Of a stretch of 64,000 bases of DNA, positions 24,188-41,760 are shown one piece after another (position 1 is the stretch's first letter; each line of letters opens with the position of its first letter). The notes beneath the pieces were generated by a model that was given only the letters and a program-made list of their open reading frames with translations, had not been told where the DNA came from and ran no database searches. This stretch comes from Cephalopachus bancanus. Lineage: Eukaryota; Chordata; Mammalia; Primates; Tarsiidae. The DNA lies in contig JAPVLO010001008.1 of the NCBI GenBank assembly GCA_027257055.1, positions 124,001 to 188,000 on the forward strand. Reading direction: 5' to 3'. The translations under genes were made by a program, and so were the position numbers.

Positions 24188-24798
24188 TGTTAACCTTAGG
24201 GACACCATCTCAGTCCCCGCCATTTTGCTGACACAAACCAGGGTGAAAACTTACCGGCCAGGTGCCCACCCCAGAGCATCCTGTTAAGCAGCCGTTGGCC
24301 TAACCACAAGGCGGCTTCCTTAGCTATCCGCTAGCAGCCAACTAACCACCAAAAATTCCCCACCTGAGATAGTTAACAGCACCCCTTCCCTCAAACCCCT
24401 ATAAATTGCCCTTAATCTTTCTCTGGAATAAGACTGTGTTGCTGTTGAGCCACCGTCTCTTGTCTTTTCTTTTTTTTGAGTCGGTGTCTCACTCTTGTCA
24501 CCCAGGCTGGAGTGCAGTAGCATGCTCATCACGGCCACCGCAGCCTCGACCTGCTGGGCTCAGGCGATCCTTCTGCCTCAGCCTTCCAAGTAGCTGAAAC
24601 CACAGACGCACGCCACCATGCCCGGCTAGTTTTTGTGATTTATGGTAGAGACGAGTTCTCACCAAATTACCCAGGTTGGTCTCAAACCCCTGGGCTCAGG
24701 CAATCCTCTGGCCTCGGCCTCCCAAAGTGCTGAGATGACAGGTTAAGCCACCGCGCCCGGCTGGTCTTTTCTATCCACTCCTTTTCTGAACCTAACTA
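24188..24798 (+). mobile_element. 3' LTR (copy 1), split by an Alu
   Basis: Starts TGTTAACC, has TATAAA at 24400-24405 and AATAAG at 24427-24432, and ends near 'gaacctaac' at 24788-24796. It shares 'cacaaggc', 'ccttccttagc', 'tagttaacagcac.ccttcc' and 'actgtgttgctgttgagcc' with the LTR at 26686. A reverse Alu at 24471-24763 has target duplication GTCTTTTCT (24462-24470 and 24764-24772). Confidence 0.8.
24462..24772 (-). mobile_element. Alu in the LTR, with 9-bp target duplication
   Basis: Element 24471-24763, older type ('catgctcatcacggccaccgcag'), flanked by GTCTTTTCT. Confidence 0.92.
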
Positions 24799-25191
24799 CT
24801 CCAACTCAAAACAAAAAAAGCCATGGCCTACTCAGTACAATGTTCTCAGAGGGCAACAAGTTTACATGAACATCCAGCACCCCCTGTGGGAGTCAGTCAA
24901 AATTCCAGGGTTCATTCACTGAGTGCAGACCTATGGGGTTGCAGATGCATTAGCCACTCCTTGGAAGGAAAGCGCACCAAGGAACACGAAGGGGAAAAAG
25001 CATTTTAGCTTAATGTGTTACCACTGCTGAGGTTTTGGGGCCTCCTCCACCAGGGAGGGCCGAGAATCTACCATTGCAGCTCTGTTGTGTCTGCAGGTTG
25101 CAGGCATGGGGGGTGGGGGAGTGGATAGGAGCTCACAGCGGACTTCCATCACCACTACCCATCATTTTCTAGTTATTTTATCATCCATTTT
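24799..25191. other. Unassigned stretch between LTR copies
   Basis: No Alu or L1 and no recognisable protein; G-rich near 25100-25120. It may be original RFX5 upstream sequence. Confidence 0.4.
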
Positions 25192-25400
25192 TTTAGCCTT
25201 AGACACGCCATTTTAGGCGTCCCCACCATTTCGTAAAGGCTAACTGAGATGAACAATTACCAGCAAGGCCCAGACGGTGAAAGCGCGCCCTATTAAGCAA
25301 CACTTGCCATCCTGTTAAGCAACCCTTATCGTCACCACCAGGCTAAGCAACTCTAATCGTAACCACAAGGCCCCTTCCGACAACAAAACTGAAAAATACA
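25192..25400 (+). mobile_element. Partial solo LTR (copy 2) upstream of RFX5
   Basis: 'ttagccttaga', 'gccattttaggc', 'aaaggctaa', 'cctattaagca', 'ccacaaggccccttcc' align in order with the LTR at 26686-26840, same orientation. The 3' half is missing. It ends about 200-300 bases ahead of the likely RFX5 start site. Confidence 0.8.
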
Positions 25401-25429
25401 AAAGCGGAGGGCAGACGAAAACAGAGCTC

Positions 25430-26170
25430 CGAGAGAAGCCGAGCGCCGCCCGGCCTTTCGCCCTGCGGTCCCTTTAAGAGGAGACTCTCTTGGGATCTGC
25501 AGTCCCAACCGACCACGGTTTTAACCGAAACCTAACCCGGACTTCCCCCTCTTGACTCAAATAGGACCAACTTTGGATTTTCCCTCGCCTACTGGCCAAT
25601 CAGATCCTGTTACCAGGCAGACTTCGGGCGCCGCCGGTGCGAGTCCGGCGCCTTCTGTCTCCGGGTGGCAGCAGCGACCAATGGGAGAGCAGGCCGTGCG
25701 TGTATCCAGGCGGATCGCGGCTGCTACAACCATTCAGAAAAAGGAAAATAAAGCAACAGACGAGCCGGCGGGGCCAGGACCGTGGGGCTGGGCTGAAGTG
25801 AAGGTGGCTACGAGGTAGTTTCTCTTTCTCCCTTACCTTTATTGTTGCTTGTGTTGGAAGGCGACTGACCAGAGGTAGGGAGGGGGCCAGAGGAGCTGGG
25901 AGGAGAGCAGAAGAGGACCTGGGCTGCGTTTTCAGCAGCTTCTCACCCGTGTGCACGTGCCCCGAATCTGGGACCCCGTTTCCCGCCCCCCCGGCTTTCC
26001 CGCGCCCAGCCCAGGAGTTCCGCCGCCGCGAGCCCCCCACTTTGCAGTCACCGGGGATTGAATGGAGGGGGAGGGGAGGGGGTGGGGGCGCCTCGGGATG
26101 GGCTGTGGAGGGGATGACGTAGGGGCCGACGACGTGGGGAGGGGGAAGCAGCGGGGGAAGTCGTGGCGAG
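25430..26170 (+). promoter_or_regulatory. RFX5: RFX5 promoter / CpG-rich region with two CCAAT boxes
   Basis: GC- and CpG-rich, repeat-free DNA. CCAAT boxes lie at 25596-25600 (ggCCAATcag, a good NF-Y site) and 25678-25682 (gaCCAATggg), 82 bases apart, with no TATA box. Transcription probably starts shortly after the second box. Confidence 0.7.
25700..25814 (+). other. RFX5: RFX5 non-coding exon 1 (start approximate)
   Basis: A good donor 'cgag|gtagtt' at 25815-25816 ends a CpG-rich stretch downstream of the CCAAT boxes. The 5' boundary is a guess. Confidence 0.5.
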
Positions 26171-26685
26171 ATTAAGTAATGAGAACTTGGGCCCGGTTTT
26201 TTTTTTTTCCCCCAAGCCTAGAAGGGCAGAGTTGGTTCGTATTTTTTCTGACCTCCCAGGCATATTCAGTGGTGAGGAGTGTATTTGAGAATTAGAGAAC
26301 TTTGTTCTGTGACTGTTATTGTTGTTTTTGAGGGGGGAGGAGGACGGTGTGCAGCCACAGGCAGAAACGAACATTTTTTTTCTAACGTGGATTCCCAATC
26401 CCCCATCTCTTCCTTTACAGTTTTCCAGACTTAGGAGACTTCAGAAAGGTAGGGCGGATAGAAGGGAGATGGCAAAGATCTCGTTGGGTATAGATGGGCC
26501 GGCCGAAGAAATGAAATAATTTTTAATTTTTGGAGAAGGCAAGTGGTGAAAAAAAAGACCACTGGGGAAATTCGGAAGCTTTGTTTCTGTCTTTCTGGGT
26601 AGAGAGACGAGGAGTACCCTGGGGTCTTCAGGGAAAGGGAAGGCCAGTGTGATTCAGTAAGTAAGTCTTAATGCCAGGTCCCTCT

Positions 26686-31185
<4,500 letters not shown>

Positions 31186-32610
31186 GAGCTCTGCAGAGAA
31201 GAGTGTGTCCATCTGCTAACTACCTGTCTGCCTACTAGAGGCCCTTCTCTGCACTTGCTTCTCAGCTGGCTGTTCTTTTCCTAAGGAAGTCCATTCTCTG
31301 TACAGACAGCTGAGTCTCCCAGGCTTAAATAGTGCCTGGTTGTTACCGCTGACCTTTCTAGCTTGCTACCTTTGGCTTTAGTGTAACCAATGAATCTGTA
31401 GTGACTTTCTTACCTGGATCCCTGTGCTATCCTGTGGAAAGATAGGGATGGGGTAAGTATGATGAATGTATAGGTTAGGGATTTTTTGGTTGTAAACCAT
31501 AGAAAACCTAACTCAAACTGGCTTAAAAAGGGTTTATTGGCTTATATAACTGGAAAGTACAGAGGTAGTGCTGGCTCCAGGTGAAGCTTGATCCAGTGGC
31601 TCAATATGTCTAAATAACTGATGAATTTTTTTTCTCACTGTTTCACCTTCTGTAGGATCATCTTAAGCCTGAGCCACTTATGGCTGCCAGCATTCCTAGG
31701 ATTACATGCTTCCCCATTTATGTCCAGCCAGAAAGAGGGTACCTTTGTGCCAGGAATCTTAGCAAAAACCCTAAGATTCACTCTGATTAGGCAGCCTGGG
31801 TCACATGTCCACTTCTGACTAATCACTGTGACCAGGAGGAAGGCATATGCTAATTTGCTTATTCTATATCATGAACTACACCTTTGGGGAAGCCTGCTCA
31901 GAATCACATAGATTCCCCAACTGGACACTGGGAGGGGGAGTTGCAAGGAGCTGATAACCCGCTTCTTTTTCTCAGTCTTGCATTCCCTTACTGCAAGCTG
32001 TAACCTCTTGTTCTAGTCTCAGAAGGAAGGAGAGAGAAGTCACCCTCCTGTAGGGGCTCTCTCTTCAGTCTCAGAGATGGCAATTCCTTTTTCCCCACCT
32101 ACATCTCAGAGATGGAGCTCTTTCCTTTTCCTGTTGCTTAATTTTCATTTTCTACTCATTCCTCCTTCCCTACCCCTCACTCTGTTCCACTTTACCAACT
32201 AGAGGGGATTAACTTCTAGTCATTTTATTAAGTCCATTCTGCATCCACCAGGTGGCAGTCGCTTGTCATACGTGTGTCAGGACTTAGCCAGGATGGTGGG
32301 GCGCAGGACAGGTGTATGGAAGGAAGTCGTTCTGCATGTTGGGGCGCACCAGTGGGAAGGGAATCCAGACCTTCCAGGTGTGTTCTTGGGAAAGGCAGTA
32401 AGCCAACTAACTAATATTTATTGAGGACCTACTTTGTCCCCTACATAGGGTAGCTTGTCAGGGAATCTTGGTTCTTCCCAAGAAATAGATTTTCTTTCAG
32501 GGAGACATAATTCATTTGTTTCCACCACAGCAGATTTTTAAAAATTATAATATGTAATATTTGATATCTATAAAGAATATATGTAACAAATAAATTATGA
32601 AGCATAATAA
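31186..32610 (+). other. RFX5: RFX5 3' UTR with candidate poly(A) signals
   Basis: From the TGA to AATAAA at 32589-32594 (another at 32609-32614). The length agrees with the roughly 1.4-kb UTR I remember for human. An old interspersed repeat, about 31470-31960 ('aactcaaactggcttaaaaagggtttattggcttatataactgg...gtcacatgtccacttctgactaatcactgtgaccagg'), makes up much of it. Confidence 0.6.
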
Positions 32611-33409
32611 TAAAATGAGTACCTATGACCCATCACTCAGTTTATACATTAAAACGTAAGAAATACCATTGAGTTGGTGTTCCTGCCTGTCCTGTTCCCC
32701 CGCCTCTTAGAGGTAACCACTGTCCTTAGTTTTGTGCTTATTATCTGTTTTATATATATGTATATTTTTAAACTATATATGTATGGTTTATGTTTATTAC
32801 CTGTTGTTTTAATCATATATTATTCTTTTTAAAATGTATTATTTAGTTTTGCTTTTTTAGCTTTACAAAATTGTTTTACTCTAATGGACCCCTGCAGTTT
32901 GCTTTCTTTTACTTACCATTGTTTCTAAGATTTATCCATGTTGTAGATAGTTATGATTCATACATTTTCACCTGTTTAATATTCTCCGTTGAATGCATAA
33001 ACCACAAGTTAATTATCCATCTGCCTACCAATGGATATTTGGGCTGTTTCCATTTTTTTGCTATCACAAACTGCTGCTATGAACATTCTTGTAAACGTTA
33101 GTGCCTTTGTTTTTAGTAAGTTTTACAAAGAGGTTTCTAAGATGGTCCTTTGGTTTTAAACCCTCTGAGTTGGGGACTGTTTCCTCTAGTCCTATTCTCT
33201 GAAAGAGTTTACATCAGATTGAAACACACTGTCCTTTGAAAATTTGGTAAGTTTTGCCTGTAAAGTGATATATGAGCCTGTTGTTTCTTGTGAGAATAAG
33301 GTTCACTTTCTTTAATAATTATAGACTGTTTGCGCTATTTCTTCTTGAATCAGTTTAGGTAAAGTGTTTTTTTAGGATTTTGTGCATTTCATGTCTTTTT
33401 TATTTTTAT

Positions 33410-34395
<986 letters not shown>

Positions 34396-34611
34396 TTCAT
34401 GTCTTTTTTTTTTTTAACATGAAGTTCATATATTCTATTTTTTTATCTGCTCTGTGGGTAGGCATATCCCCCTTTTCATTTCCACTGTTTACTTGTGCCT
34501 TCTCTCTTGGTTAGTTGTAGCAGAAATTTGTTTATTTTATTTGTGTATCTTCAGATACTGCTTTGGACTTTGTTAATCTTCCTCATGGTTTATGGTTTTT
34601 GTTTTGTTTTG

Positions 34612-34898
34612 TTTTGAGTTGGAGTCTCACTCTGTCACCCAGACTGAAGTGCAGTGGCCACTCCCAGCCACCGCAGCCTCGACCTGCTGGGCTCCAGCGA
34701 TCCTTCCGCCTCAGCCTTCCAAGTAGCTGGAACTACAGCCGCGCGCTACCACACTTGCCCGGCTAATTTTTGATTTATTGTAGAGATGAGGTCTCGCCAA
34801 GTTGCCCAGGCAGGTCTTGAACCCCTGGACTTAAGGCAATCCTCTCACCTCCACCTCCCAAAGTGCTGGGATTATAGGCGTGAGCCACTGTGCACTGC
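34612..34898 (-). mobile_element. Young-type Alu in L1
   Basis: Reverse copy, 'gtggccactcccagccac' hairpin with CpG decay; (TTTTG)n tail. Confidence 0.9.
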
Positions 34899-35350
34899 AA
34901 TTTTATGTTCTTTTATAATATCTTAATTTTGACACTTAACTAATTAATTTTCAGGCCATCTTTACTATTTTAAGTTTTCAATAACTTCCCTATATTCTAC
35001 AAGTTTTTCCTTGCTCTATAGTAGTTTTATTATTCAAAAAATATTTAAATTACCATTAATGACATTTTTGACTCATGAACTATTTAGAAAAGTTTTATAA
35101 ATTTCCAAAAGTCTGAAGATTTTAAATTTATCTTTTTGATACCGATTTTCAGCTTAATCATTTGTTTTCAGAGAATGTGGTATCTGTGATACCAACTCTT
35201 TGAAACTTGTTGGAATTGTTATTTTATATTCTGTAACTTATCTTAGATGTCTAAATCGGTTTTGTTGTTTTCTGATGACTTTTGCCCATAATAGCTTGTT
35301 TCTTTGTATATTTTGTATTTGGGGTTTTGAACTCATATTTAGTTTAATTT

Positions 35351-36300
35351 AATTTGTGGGAATCTTGTCAACCTAAATTGGGAGTATTTCCCAACAAAGA
35401 GAATTTGCCATTGCTTCTGCCAGGAGCCAGGGGGTGTTCCTGTTCTGGGACTGTGCTAGCCCTTTCAAGAGTCCAGGTTTAATTCAGGAGTCCCAGTTTT
35501 TTCCTCCTCTTCCCTTGGCTAGGTTCAAGGTTTAGACTGTTCACGACACCAGTATTGACAATTTTCCTCAGGGCAAACCTCCTACAGTGCCATGTTATTC
35601 ATCCTTTATCCTTTTTCTTTTTTTTTTTTTTAGTGTGCTAAACAATTATGCTTGCTTTATTTTATCCAGGATATAGTTGTATTTTAATGGGATAGGCTTT
35701 TCTCGTCTTCATGCTGCCACAAGTAGGATTCCCTTACTGTGGTTTTGATATTTTCCCTCTTGTTTTTTGTTAGGCATTTGTTAAAAGCTGGTATACTTTG
35801 ATTCTGTCGTCAAACATTCTAGTTGGAGAGTCAGACAAGTAAATAATCACCAGAGCACAGTGCGAATTATGTGACTAGTAAATACAAAGTGCTTTGGAAG
35901 CCCAGCAGAAGAGCATTAGGTCAGATAGGGATCAGAGATGACTTCCCTATAAAGGTGAGTAGGAGTTAGCTGGACGAGTCAAACTCACAGCAAAGACAGA
36001 ACAAAAGAGCTAAGTCATGACACTCTACTGCTTAAGAGCTGTACATTCAGAGATAACAGTTTGGCCTGAGTAATTGGGAAGGCTTCATGGAACAGGCAGG
36101 CTTGAGTTAAGCCTTTAAGGTAAGTAGAGCCTGGATAGACAAAAAAGGACATTTCAGGAAAAGCAGGGGTATGGGGACGTGGCATGGCAGTACAAGAGAC
36201 CTGTCAAGTGGAAGAAATGTATATATACAACAGTGAGAAATTCACTAGAAGAAGAATGCAAAGCCACTATAGTCACCTGTTGATTGAAAAAATGATTGAG
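35351..36300. other. No gene; old repeat-like sequence
   Basis: 35815-36200 ('gggatcagagatgacttccctataaaggtgag', 'ggaaggcttcatggaacaggcaggcttgagttaagcc') resembles an ancient interspersed repeat whose family I cannot name. The rest is unassigned. Confidence 0.45.
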
Positions 36301-36565
36301 GCTGGGCTCGGTGCTTTGGGAGGCCAAGGTGAGTGAATTGGCTGAGCCCGCGAGTTCGAGACCCGCCTGGGCAACTTGGTGAGACCTCATCTCTACAATA
36401 CGTCAAAAATTGGCCGGGCGTGGTAGCACATGCCTGTAGTTCCAGCTACTTGGAAGGCTGAGGCGGAACGATCACCAGAGCCCAGTGGGTCGAGGCTGCG
36501 GTGGCCGGCAGCGGCCACTGCACTCCAGTCTGGGTGACGGAGTGAAACTCCAACTCAAAAAAGAA
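36301..36565 (+). mobile_element. Lineage-specific Alu with short 5' deletion
   Basis: 'gctgggctcggtgctttgggagg' lacks the 'ggctcagcctgtaatccc' segment. The right arm 'gtggccggcagcggccac' is of young type. Confidence 0.9.
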
Positions 36566-36591
36566 AAAGAAAAAATAAATCACTGGTGACA

Positions 36592-36894
36592 GAATAGATC
36601 AGAGGTCCCTACTCCCAGCTGTGGACCAGCACCGGTCTGTGGCCTGTCAGGAATCTGGCCACACAGCAGGAGGTGAGTGGAAGGTGACTGGAGCTCTGCC
36701 TCCTGTCAGATCAGCTGTGGCATTAGATTCTCATAGGAGAGCAAACCCTATTGTGAACTGCGCATGCGAGGGATCTAGATTGTGTGCTCCTTATGAGAAT
36801 CTAATGCTTACTGCTCCCCCTTCTCTGTGGAAAAATGGTCTTTCACAAAAGCTGATTCCTGATGCCAAAAAGGTTGGGAACCACTGGAATAGAT
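36592..36894. mobile_element. hAT-type non-autonomous DNA transposon with 8-bp target duplication
   Basis: Element 36600-36886 with imperfect terminal repeats CAGAGGTCCCTA and CAGTGGTTCCCA (right end, complement). It is flanked by perfect GAATAGAT at 36592-36599 and 36887-36894. An internal inverted repeat (GCATTAGATTCTCATA at about 36719-36734 and its complement at about 36793-36808) surrounds 'gcgcatgcgag'. The 8-base duplication and CAG ends are typical of hAT elements; the family name is not recalled with certainty. Confidence 0.88.
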
Positions 36895-37500
36895 GGAAGC
36901 ATCCAAGGGAATATTGTCCTCACCATAACTGAGATTGCGGATGTATCCATTCACTTTGGGATGCCAGACCACAGTGATTCTGAGATATCGATGAATGCTA
37001 TGGGGTTTCAAAGTAGTCTCTTCTACCCTATTTTTAAAATGTAACATGGGACAATTCTACTGTAGTTCAAACAGTCTTCAGTTTATTAGATAAAGGGCTA
37101 AACTAAGGTTTGGGGAGTACCTGCTTTCTCTCTACTATTCCTCACTCTCCCCCTTCATAATTTCCTGTTCTCCACTCCCATCACCTACCCCAGTGTCTTC
37201 ACATGAATTAAAAATACTAAAATTTGAAATAATCTTTTGCTAGTAAACCAAGACAAGCTCTACATGTGTAGTCTATGGTCCCAAATAAATGAATCTATTG
37301 TTTATTTTTGTGTTTGACAATCAGCTTTCTTTAGAAATAAAGTAAATGGTACTTCCATACAGCATACTCAATGGGGGAATTAATATCATTATATATTTCC
37401 CTAAGTGATTTGTTTCATGGTTCTTCAATATGCTGACTTCTTCATCTGAAAGCATCCTGCTGAATATATTCTATGGGATAAATATATTAAGCATTTTACA
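36895..37500. other. No gene or repeat recognised
   Basis: A/T-rich unique sequence. Confidence 0.5.
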
Positions 37501-37511
37501 TAGATGGGTGG

Positions 37512-37592
37512 ATATTGGTCTATATAATATATAGACCAATATATAATATATATATATACACACACACATACCAATATATATATATATATCAT
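37512..37592. repeat. AT-rich palindrome and (TA)n/(CA)n run
   Basis: A 31-base perfect palindrome (two 15-base arms around one central A) at 37512-37542, core 'ggtctatata', followed by (TA)n, (CA)n and (TA)n tracts. Confidence 0.9.
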
Positions 37593-37595
37593 AGT

Positions 37596-37880
37596 ATTTT
37601 TTTTTTTTTGAGTTGGAGTCTCACTCTCGCCCACCCTAGAGTGCAGTGGCCGCTCCTGGCCACCGCAGCCTTGACTTGCTGGGCTCTGGCGATCCTTCCG
37701 CCTCAGCCTTCCAAGTAGTCGAAACTACAGGCGCATGCTACCATACCCAGCTAATTTTTGATTTATTGTAGAGATGAGGTCTCACTCCCCAGGCAGGTCT
37801 CAAACCCGCGGGCTCAGGCAATCCTCTCACCTCAGCCTCCCAAAGGCGCGGAATTACAGGCTGAGCCACTGAGCCTGGCT
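37596..37880 (-). mobile_element. Young-type Alu
   Basis: Reverse copy, 'gtggccgctcctggccac' hairpin; subtype without 'acttgg' ('ctcactccccaggc'). Confidence 0.92.
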
Positions 37881-38020
37881 TATTTCACTTTTCTAAAATG
37901 CTGTTTGGCATTCGGCTAAGTTTATTTCACAACACACTAGTGGGTTGGAATCTAGTTTGAAAAAATATTGGGCTAAATAAATGTTCAAAATGTTTACCAC
38001 ATGGTAAGTGGTAAAGCTAG

Positions 38021-38257
<237 letters not shown>

Positions 38258-38278
38258 TAAGAAATACTATGAGATAGT

Positions 38279-38708
38279 CCAGCTACTTGGAAGGCTGAGG
38301 CGGAAGGATCACTGGAGCCCAGCAGGTTGAGGCTGCGGTGGCTGGAAGCAGCCACTGCACTCCAGGGTGGGTGACAGAGTGAGACTCCAACTCAAAAAAA
38401 AAAAGTGAAATAGGCCAGGCATGATGGCACATGCCTGTAATCCTAGCACTTTGGGAGGCTGAGGTGAGAGGATTGCCTGAGCCCACGGGTTCACGACCAG
38501 CCTGGGCAATTTGGTGAGACCTCCTCTCTATAATAAATAAAAAATTAGCCAGGCATGGTAGCACATGCCTGTAGTTCCAGCTACTTGGAAGGCTGAGCTG
38601 GAAGGATCGCCTGAGCCCAGCAGGTTGAGGCTGCAGTGGCCATGAGCGTGCAACTGCACTCCAGCATGGGCGACAGAGTGAGACTCCAACTAAAAAATAA
38701 TAATAAAA
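38279..38708 (+). mobile_element. Alu right half (38279-38404) and full Alu (38413-38708)
   Basis: The first begins inside the right arm ('ccagctacttggaagg'). The second is a complete older-type copy ('gtggccatgagcgtgcaactgc'). Confidence 0.9.
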
Positions 38709-38811
38709 TGAAAATGCCAATTAAAAATAGAATTGAAAATACCAGGGTGTGTTGCACATAGTAAGGGTATTTATGAAATTTTTTTATTTCAGTTGAAACA
38801 CATCTATGTTG

Positions 38812-39107
38812 TTTTTTTTTTTTGAGTTGGAGTCTCACTCTGTCGTCCAGGCTGGAGCGCAGGGGCACACTCACAGTCACTGTATCCTTGACCTGCTGGG
38901 CTCCAGCGATCCTTCCGTCTCAGCCTTCCAAGTAGTTGGAAGTAAAGGCATGTGCCAACACACCTGGCTATTTTTATTTTTTATTTATTGTAGTGATGAA
39001 GTGTCGCCAAGTTGCCCAGGCTAGTCTCAAACCTGTGAGCTCAGGCAATCCTCTCACCTCAGCCTCCCAAAGTGCTGGGATTATAGGCATGAACCACCAT
39101 GTCGGCC
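38812..39107 (-). mobile_element. Alu, older lineage type
   Basis: Reverse copy; 'cacactcacagtcactgtatccttgacc'. Confidence 0.9.
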
Positions 39108-39339
39108 AAAAGAGAATTAAAAAAAAAAAGTTTCAGTGAAGTGAGAAATTTGAGAGAATATCACAGATGCTATGCTTTTAAATGTACCATGGAGAAAAGA
39201 ATAACATCTAGTCTTATAATCTGACAAGGAGACAGAGGAGAAAAGAATAAAGGCAAATGGGGGCAAGAAAGATAATTTAGTCAAAATACTCAAAGATGTT
39301 TTTAATTTATTCATTTTTTAAAAATAACTATATTTTCCC

Positions 39340-39466
39340 AAATTAGCCAGGCATGGTAGTGCACGCTTGTAGTTTCAACTACTTGGAATGCTGAGGTGGA
39401 AAGATCGCCAGCGCCCAGTTCCAGCCTGGGCGATGGAGTGAGAATCTAACTTAAAAAAAAAAAAGA
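39340..39466 (+). mobile_element. Alu right arm with internal deletion
   Basis: 'aaattagccaggcatggtagtgc...gatcgccagcgcccagttccagcctgggcgatgg' lacks the middle of the right arm. Confidence 0.82.
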
Positions 39467-39713
39467 AGGAAAGAAAACTATATTTTCCCAAAGAGAAAAT
39501 CAGTGAGACAGTTGGCATTGTTTTCCAATTTTGGAAATTTGTTTAATGCCAGGCTGGATTTATATATCTGCTTTTGCATTCAGTCTATTGATGTATTAAC
39601 AAATATTCACTTTTTCTTTCCTGTGGTAGAAACTAGGCATACACCTAAAATACGAAGATGAATCCTTTCCTGGCTTGAGGTGCTCAGACTAGAGAGGACC
39701 AAAGACTGATAGA

Positions 39714-40005
<292 letters not shown>

Positions 40006-40112
40006 AGGGTGATCAAAAGAACTCCAGAATAAGGCAGAAAGACAAAGTCTAAAGAGATGCAAAGAAATGTACACATATGAGCTCTTAGAACTGTAAATAG
40101 AAAACTTAAATT

Positions 40113-40434
40113 TGGCCAGGCACGATGGCTCAGCCTGTAATCCCAGCACTTTGGGATGCCGAGGCAAGAGGATTGCCTGAACCCGGGAGGTTGAGACCAG
40201 CCTGGGCAACTTGGTGAGACCTTGTCTCTACAATAAATCACAAAAATTAGCTGGGTGTGGTGGCGTACATCTGTAGTTCTAGCTACTTAGAAGGCTGATG
40301 CGGATGGATCGTTTAGGCCCTGCAGTACGAGGCTGCGGTGGCCGTAAGCATGCCACTGCACTCCAGCCTGGGAGACAAGAGTGAGACTCCACCTCAAAAG
40401 AAAAAGAAAAAGAAAACTTAAACTCTTCTACTTA

Positions 40435-40435
<1 letters not shown>
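40113..40435 (+). mobile_element. Alu, older lineage type
   Basis: Right arm 'gtggccgtaagcatgccactgc'; (AAAAAG)n tail. Confidence 0.9.

Positions 40436-40436
<1 letters not shown>

Positions 40437-40482
<46 letters not shown>
40437..40482. repeat. (TG)n microsatellite
   Basis: About 23 uninterrupted TG units directly after an Alu tail region. Confidence 0.97.
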
Positions 40483-40485
<3 letters not shown>

Positions 40486-40629
40486 TAAGTGGGGTGATGT
40501 CACTAATCTGTAGCTATAAAAAGTTCCAACTTCAAATTTGAACAGAGATATTCCTGAAATTTTGTTTTTTTATCATTGGAAAATAAGAAAACTTCCTGCA
40601 ACAAAAGCTGACATATCGCTCTCTTGTCA

Positions 40630-41045
40630 AGTTGCCCAAGCTGGTCTGGAATCTCTGAACTCAGGCAATCCTCTCACCTCTGTCTCTAAAAGTTCTGGGA
40701 TTACAGGCATAAATCACCATGTCCCACTCTTTTGACAATGTTTCTTTCTTTCTTTCTTTCTTTCTTTGAGTTGACTTCTCACTCTGTCACCCAGACTGGA
40801 GTGCAGTGGCACGATCCTGGCCATGGCAGCCTCCACCTGCTGGGCTCCGGCCATCCTTCCGCTCAGCCATCCAAGTAGCTGGAACTACAGGTGTGCGCTA
40901 CCACGCCCAGCTAATTTTTTGATTTATTGTAGAGATGAGGTCTCGCCAAGTTACCCAGGTGGGTCTTGAACCTGCAGGCTCAAGCAATTCACTCACCTGG
41001 GCCTCCCAAAGCGCGGGATTTTAGGCTGAGCCACTGAGCCTGGCC
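40630..41045 (-). mobile_element. Alu left-arm fragment, (TTTC)n and full reverse Alu
   Basis: 40630-40731 is left-arm only. 40741-40767 is (TTTC)n. 40768-41045 is a complete reverse Alu ('gcacgatcctggccatggcagcctcc'). Confidence 0.88.
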
Positions 41046-41128
41046 TCGACAATGTTTCAAAGGACTATTCTTGTGGCCCTTTGAACCCTATTATTTGAGG
41101 GGATGTGTGACATTTTAAACTCTAGGCT

Positions 41129-41440
41129 AAGCCGGGCTGGGTAGCTCAGCCTGTAATCCCAGTGCTTTGGGAGGCTGAGGTGAGTGGATTGCCTGAGCCT
41201 GCGGGTTCAAGACCCACCTGGGTAACTTGGCGAGACCTCATCTCTACAAATAAATAAAAAATTAGCCAGGCGTGGTAGCGCGCACCTGTAGTTCCAGTTA
41301 CTTGGAAGGCTGAGGCGGAAGGATCGTTGGAGTCCAGCAGGTCGAGGCTGCGGTGGCCGGGAGCGGCCATTGCACTCCAGTCTGGGTGACAGAGTGAGAA
41401 TCCAACTCAAAAAACAACAACAACAACAACAACAAAAACT
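41129..41440 (+). mobile_element. Young-type Alu
   Basis: 'gtggccgggagcggccat' right arm; tail (CAA)n at 41411-41436. A direct repeat 'aaactctaggctaa' follows the element (41436-41449 and 41459-41472) and precedes it (41116-41129). Confidence 0.92.
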
Positions 41441-41760
41441 CTAGGCTAAAGCAGGGTTAAACTCTAGGCTAAAGCCTCTTAATACTTGTGGGACAGCTGG
41501 TTGGAAGCTGACCAAGAACTGCTGGGCCTGACAGGTGGACTGGTGATTCCCCATTCCAACCCAGTGGTGACAAATGTCCACTATCTTTGGCACTCCTGCC
41601 CTCTTTCTCTGCTCATCTTTCACTACTGTACTCAGGTTTTGACCAAGCTAATCATACTCCTCATATGAGCAAATTCCCATTTCTATTCTTCAACATACAG
41701 TGTTTAGCCTTCAGAACACTCTTTTTTCCTGCTTGATTATATCCAATATTTCTTTCTTTA

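Larger units (their letters stand above)
16935..24798 (+). mobile_element. Defective class I (gammaretrovirus-like) endogenous retrovirus
   Basis: gag-, protease-, RT- and env-like pieces occur in the right order on the + strand, followed by a 3' LTR. All reading frames are broken by stops and frameshifts. The body is cut by Alus (17152-17452, 18534-18841, 19431-19657, 19722-19993, 21351-21649, 22118-22400, 22405-22690, and one in the LTR) and by an RPS15 processed pseudogene. No 5' LTR is present, as the left end abuts an L1 fragment. The codon and base composition (C-rich, few G) differs clearly from the neighbouring unique DNA. It cannot encode a working product. The exact family needs a database comparison. 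Confidence 0.85.

Noticed and set aside
16935..24798. Coding-competent endogenous retrovirus
   Set aside because: All genes are interrupted by stops, frameshifts and insertions, there is no 5' LTR, and the RT motif is altered.
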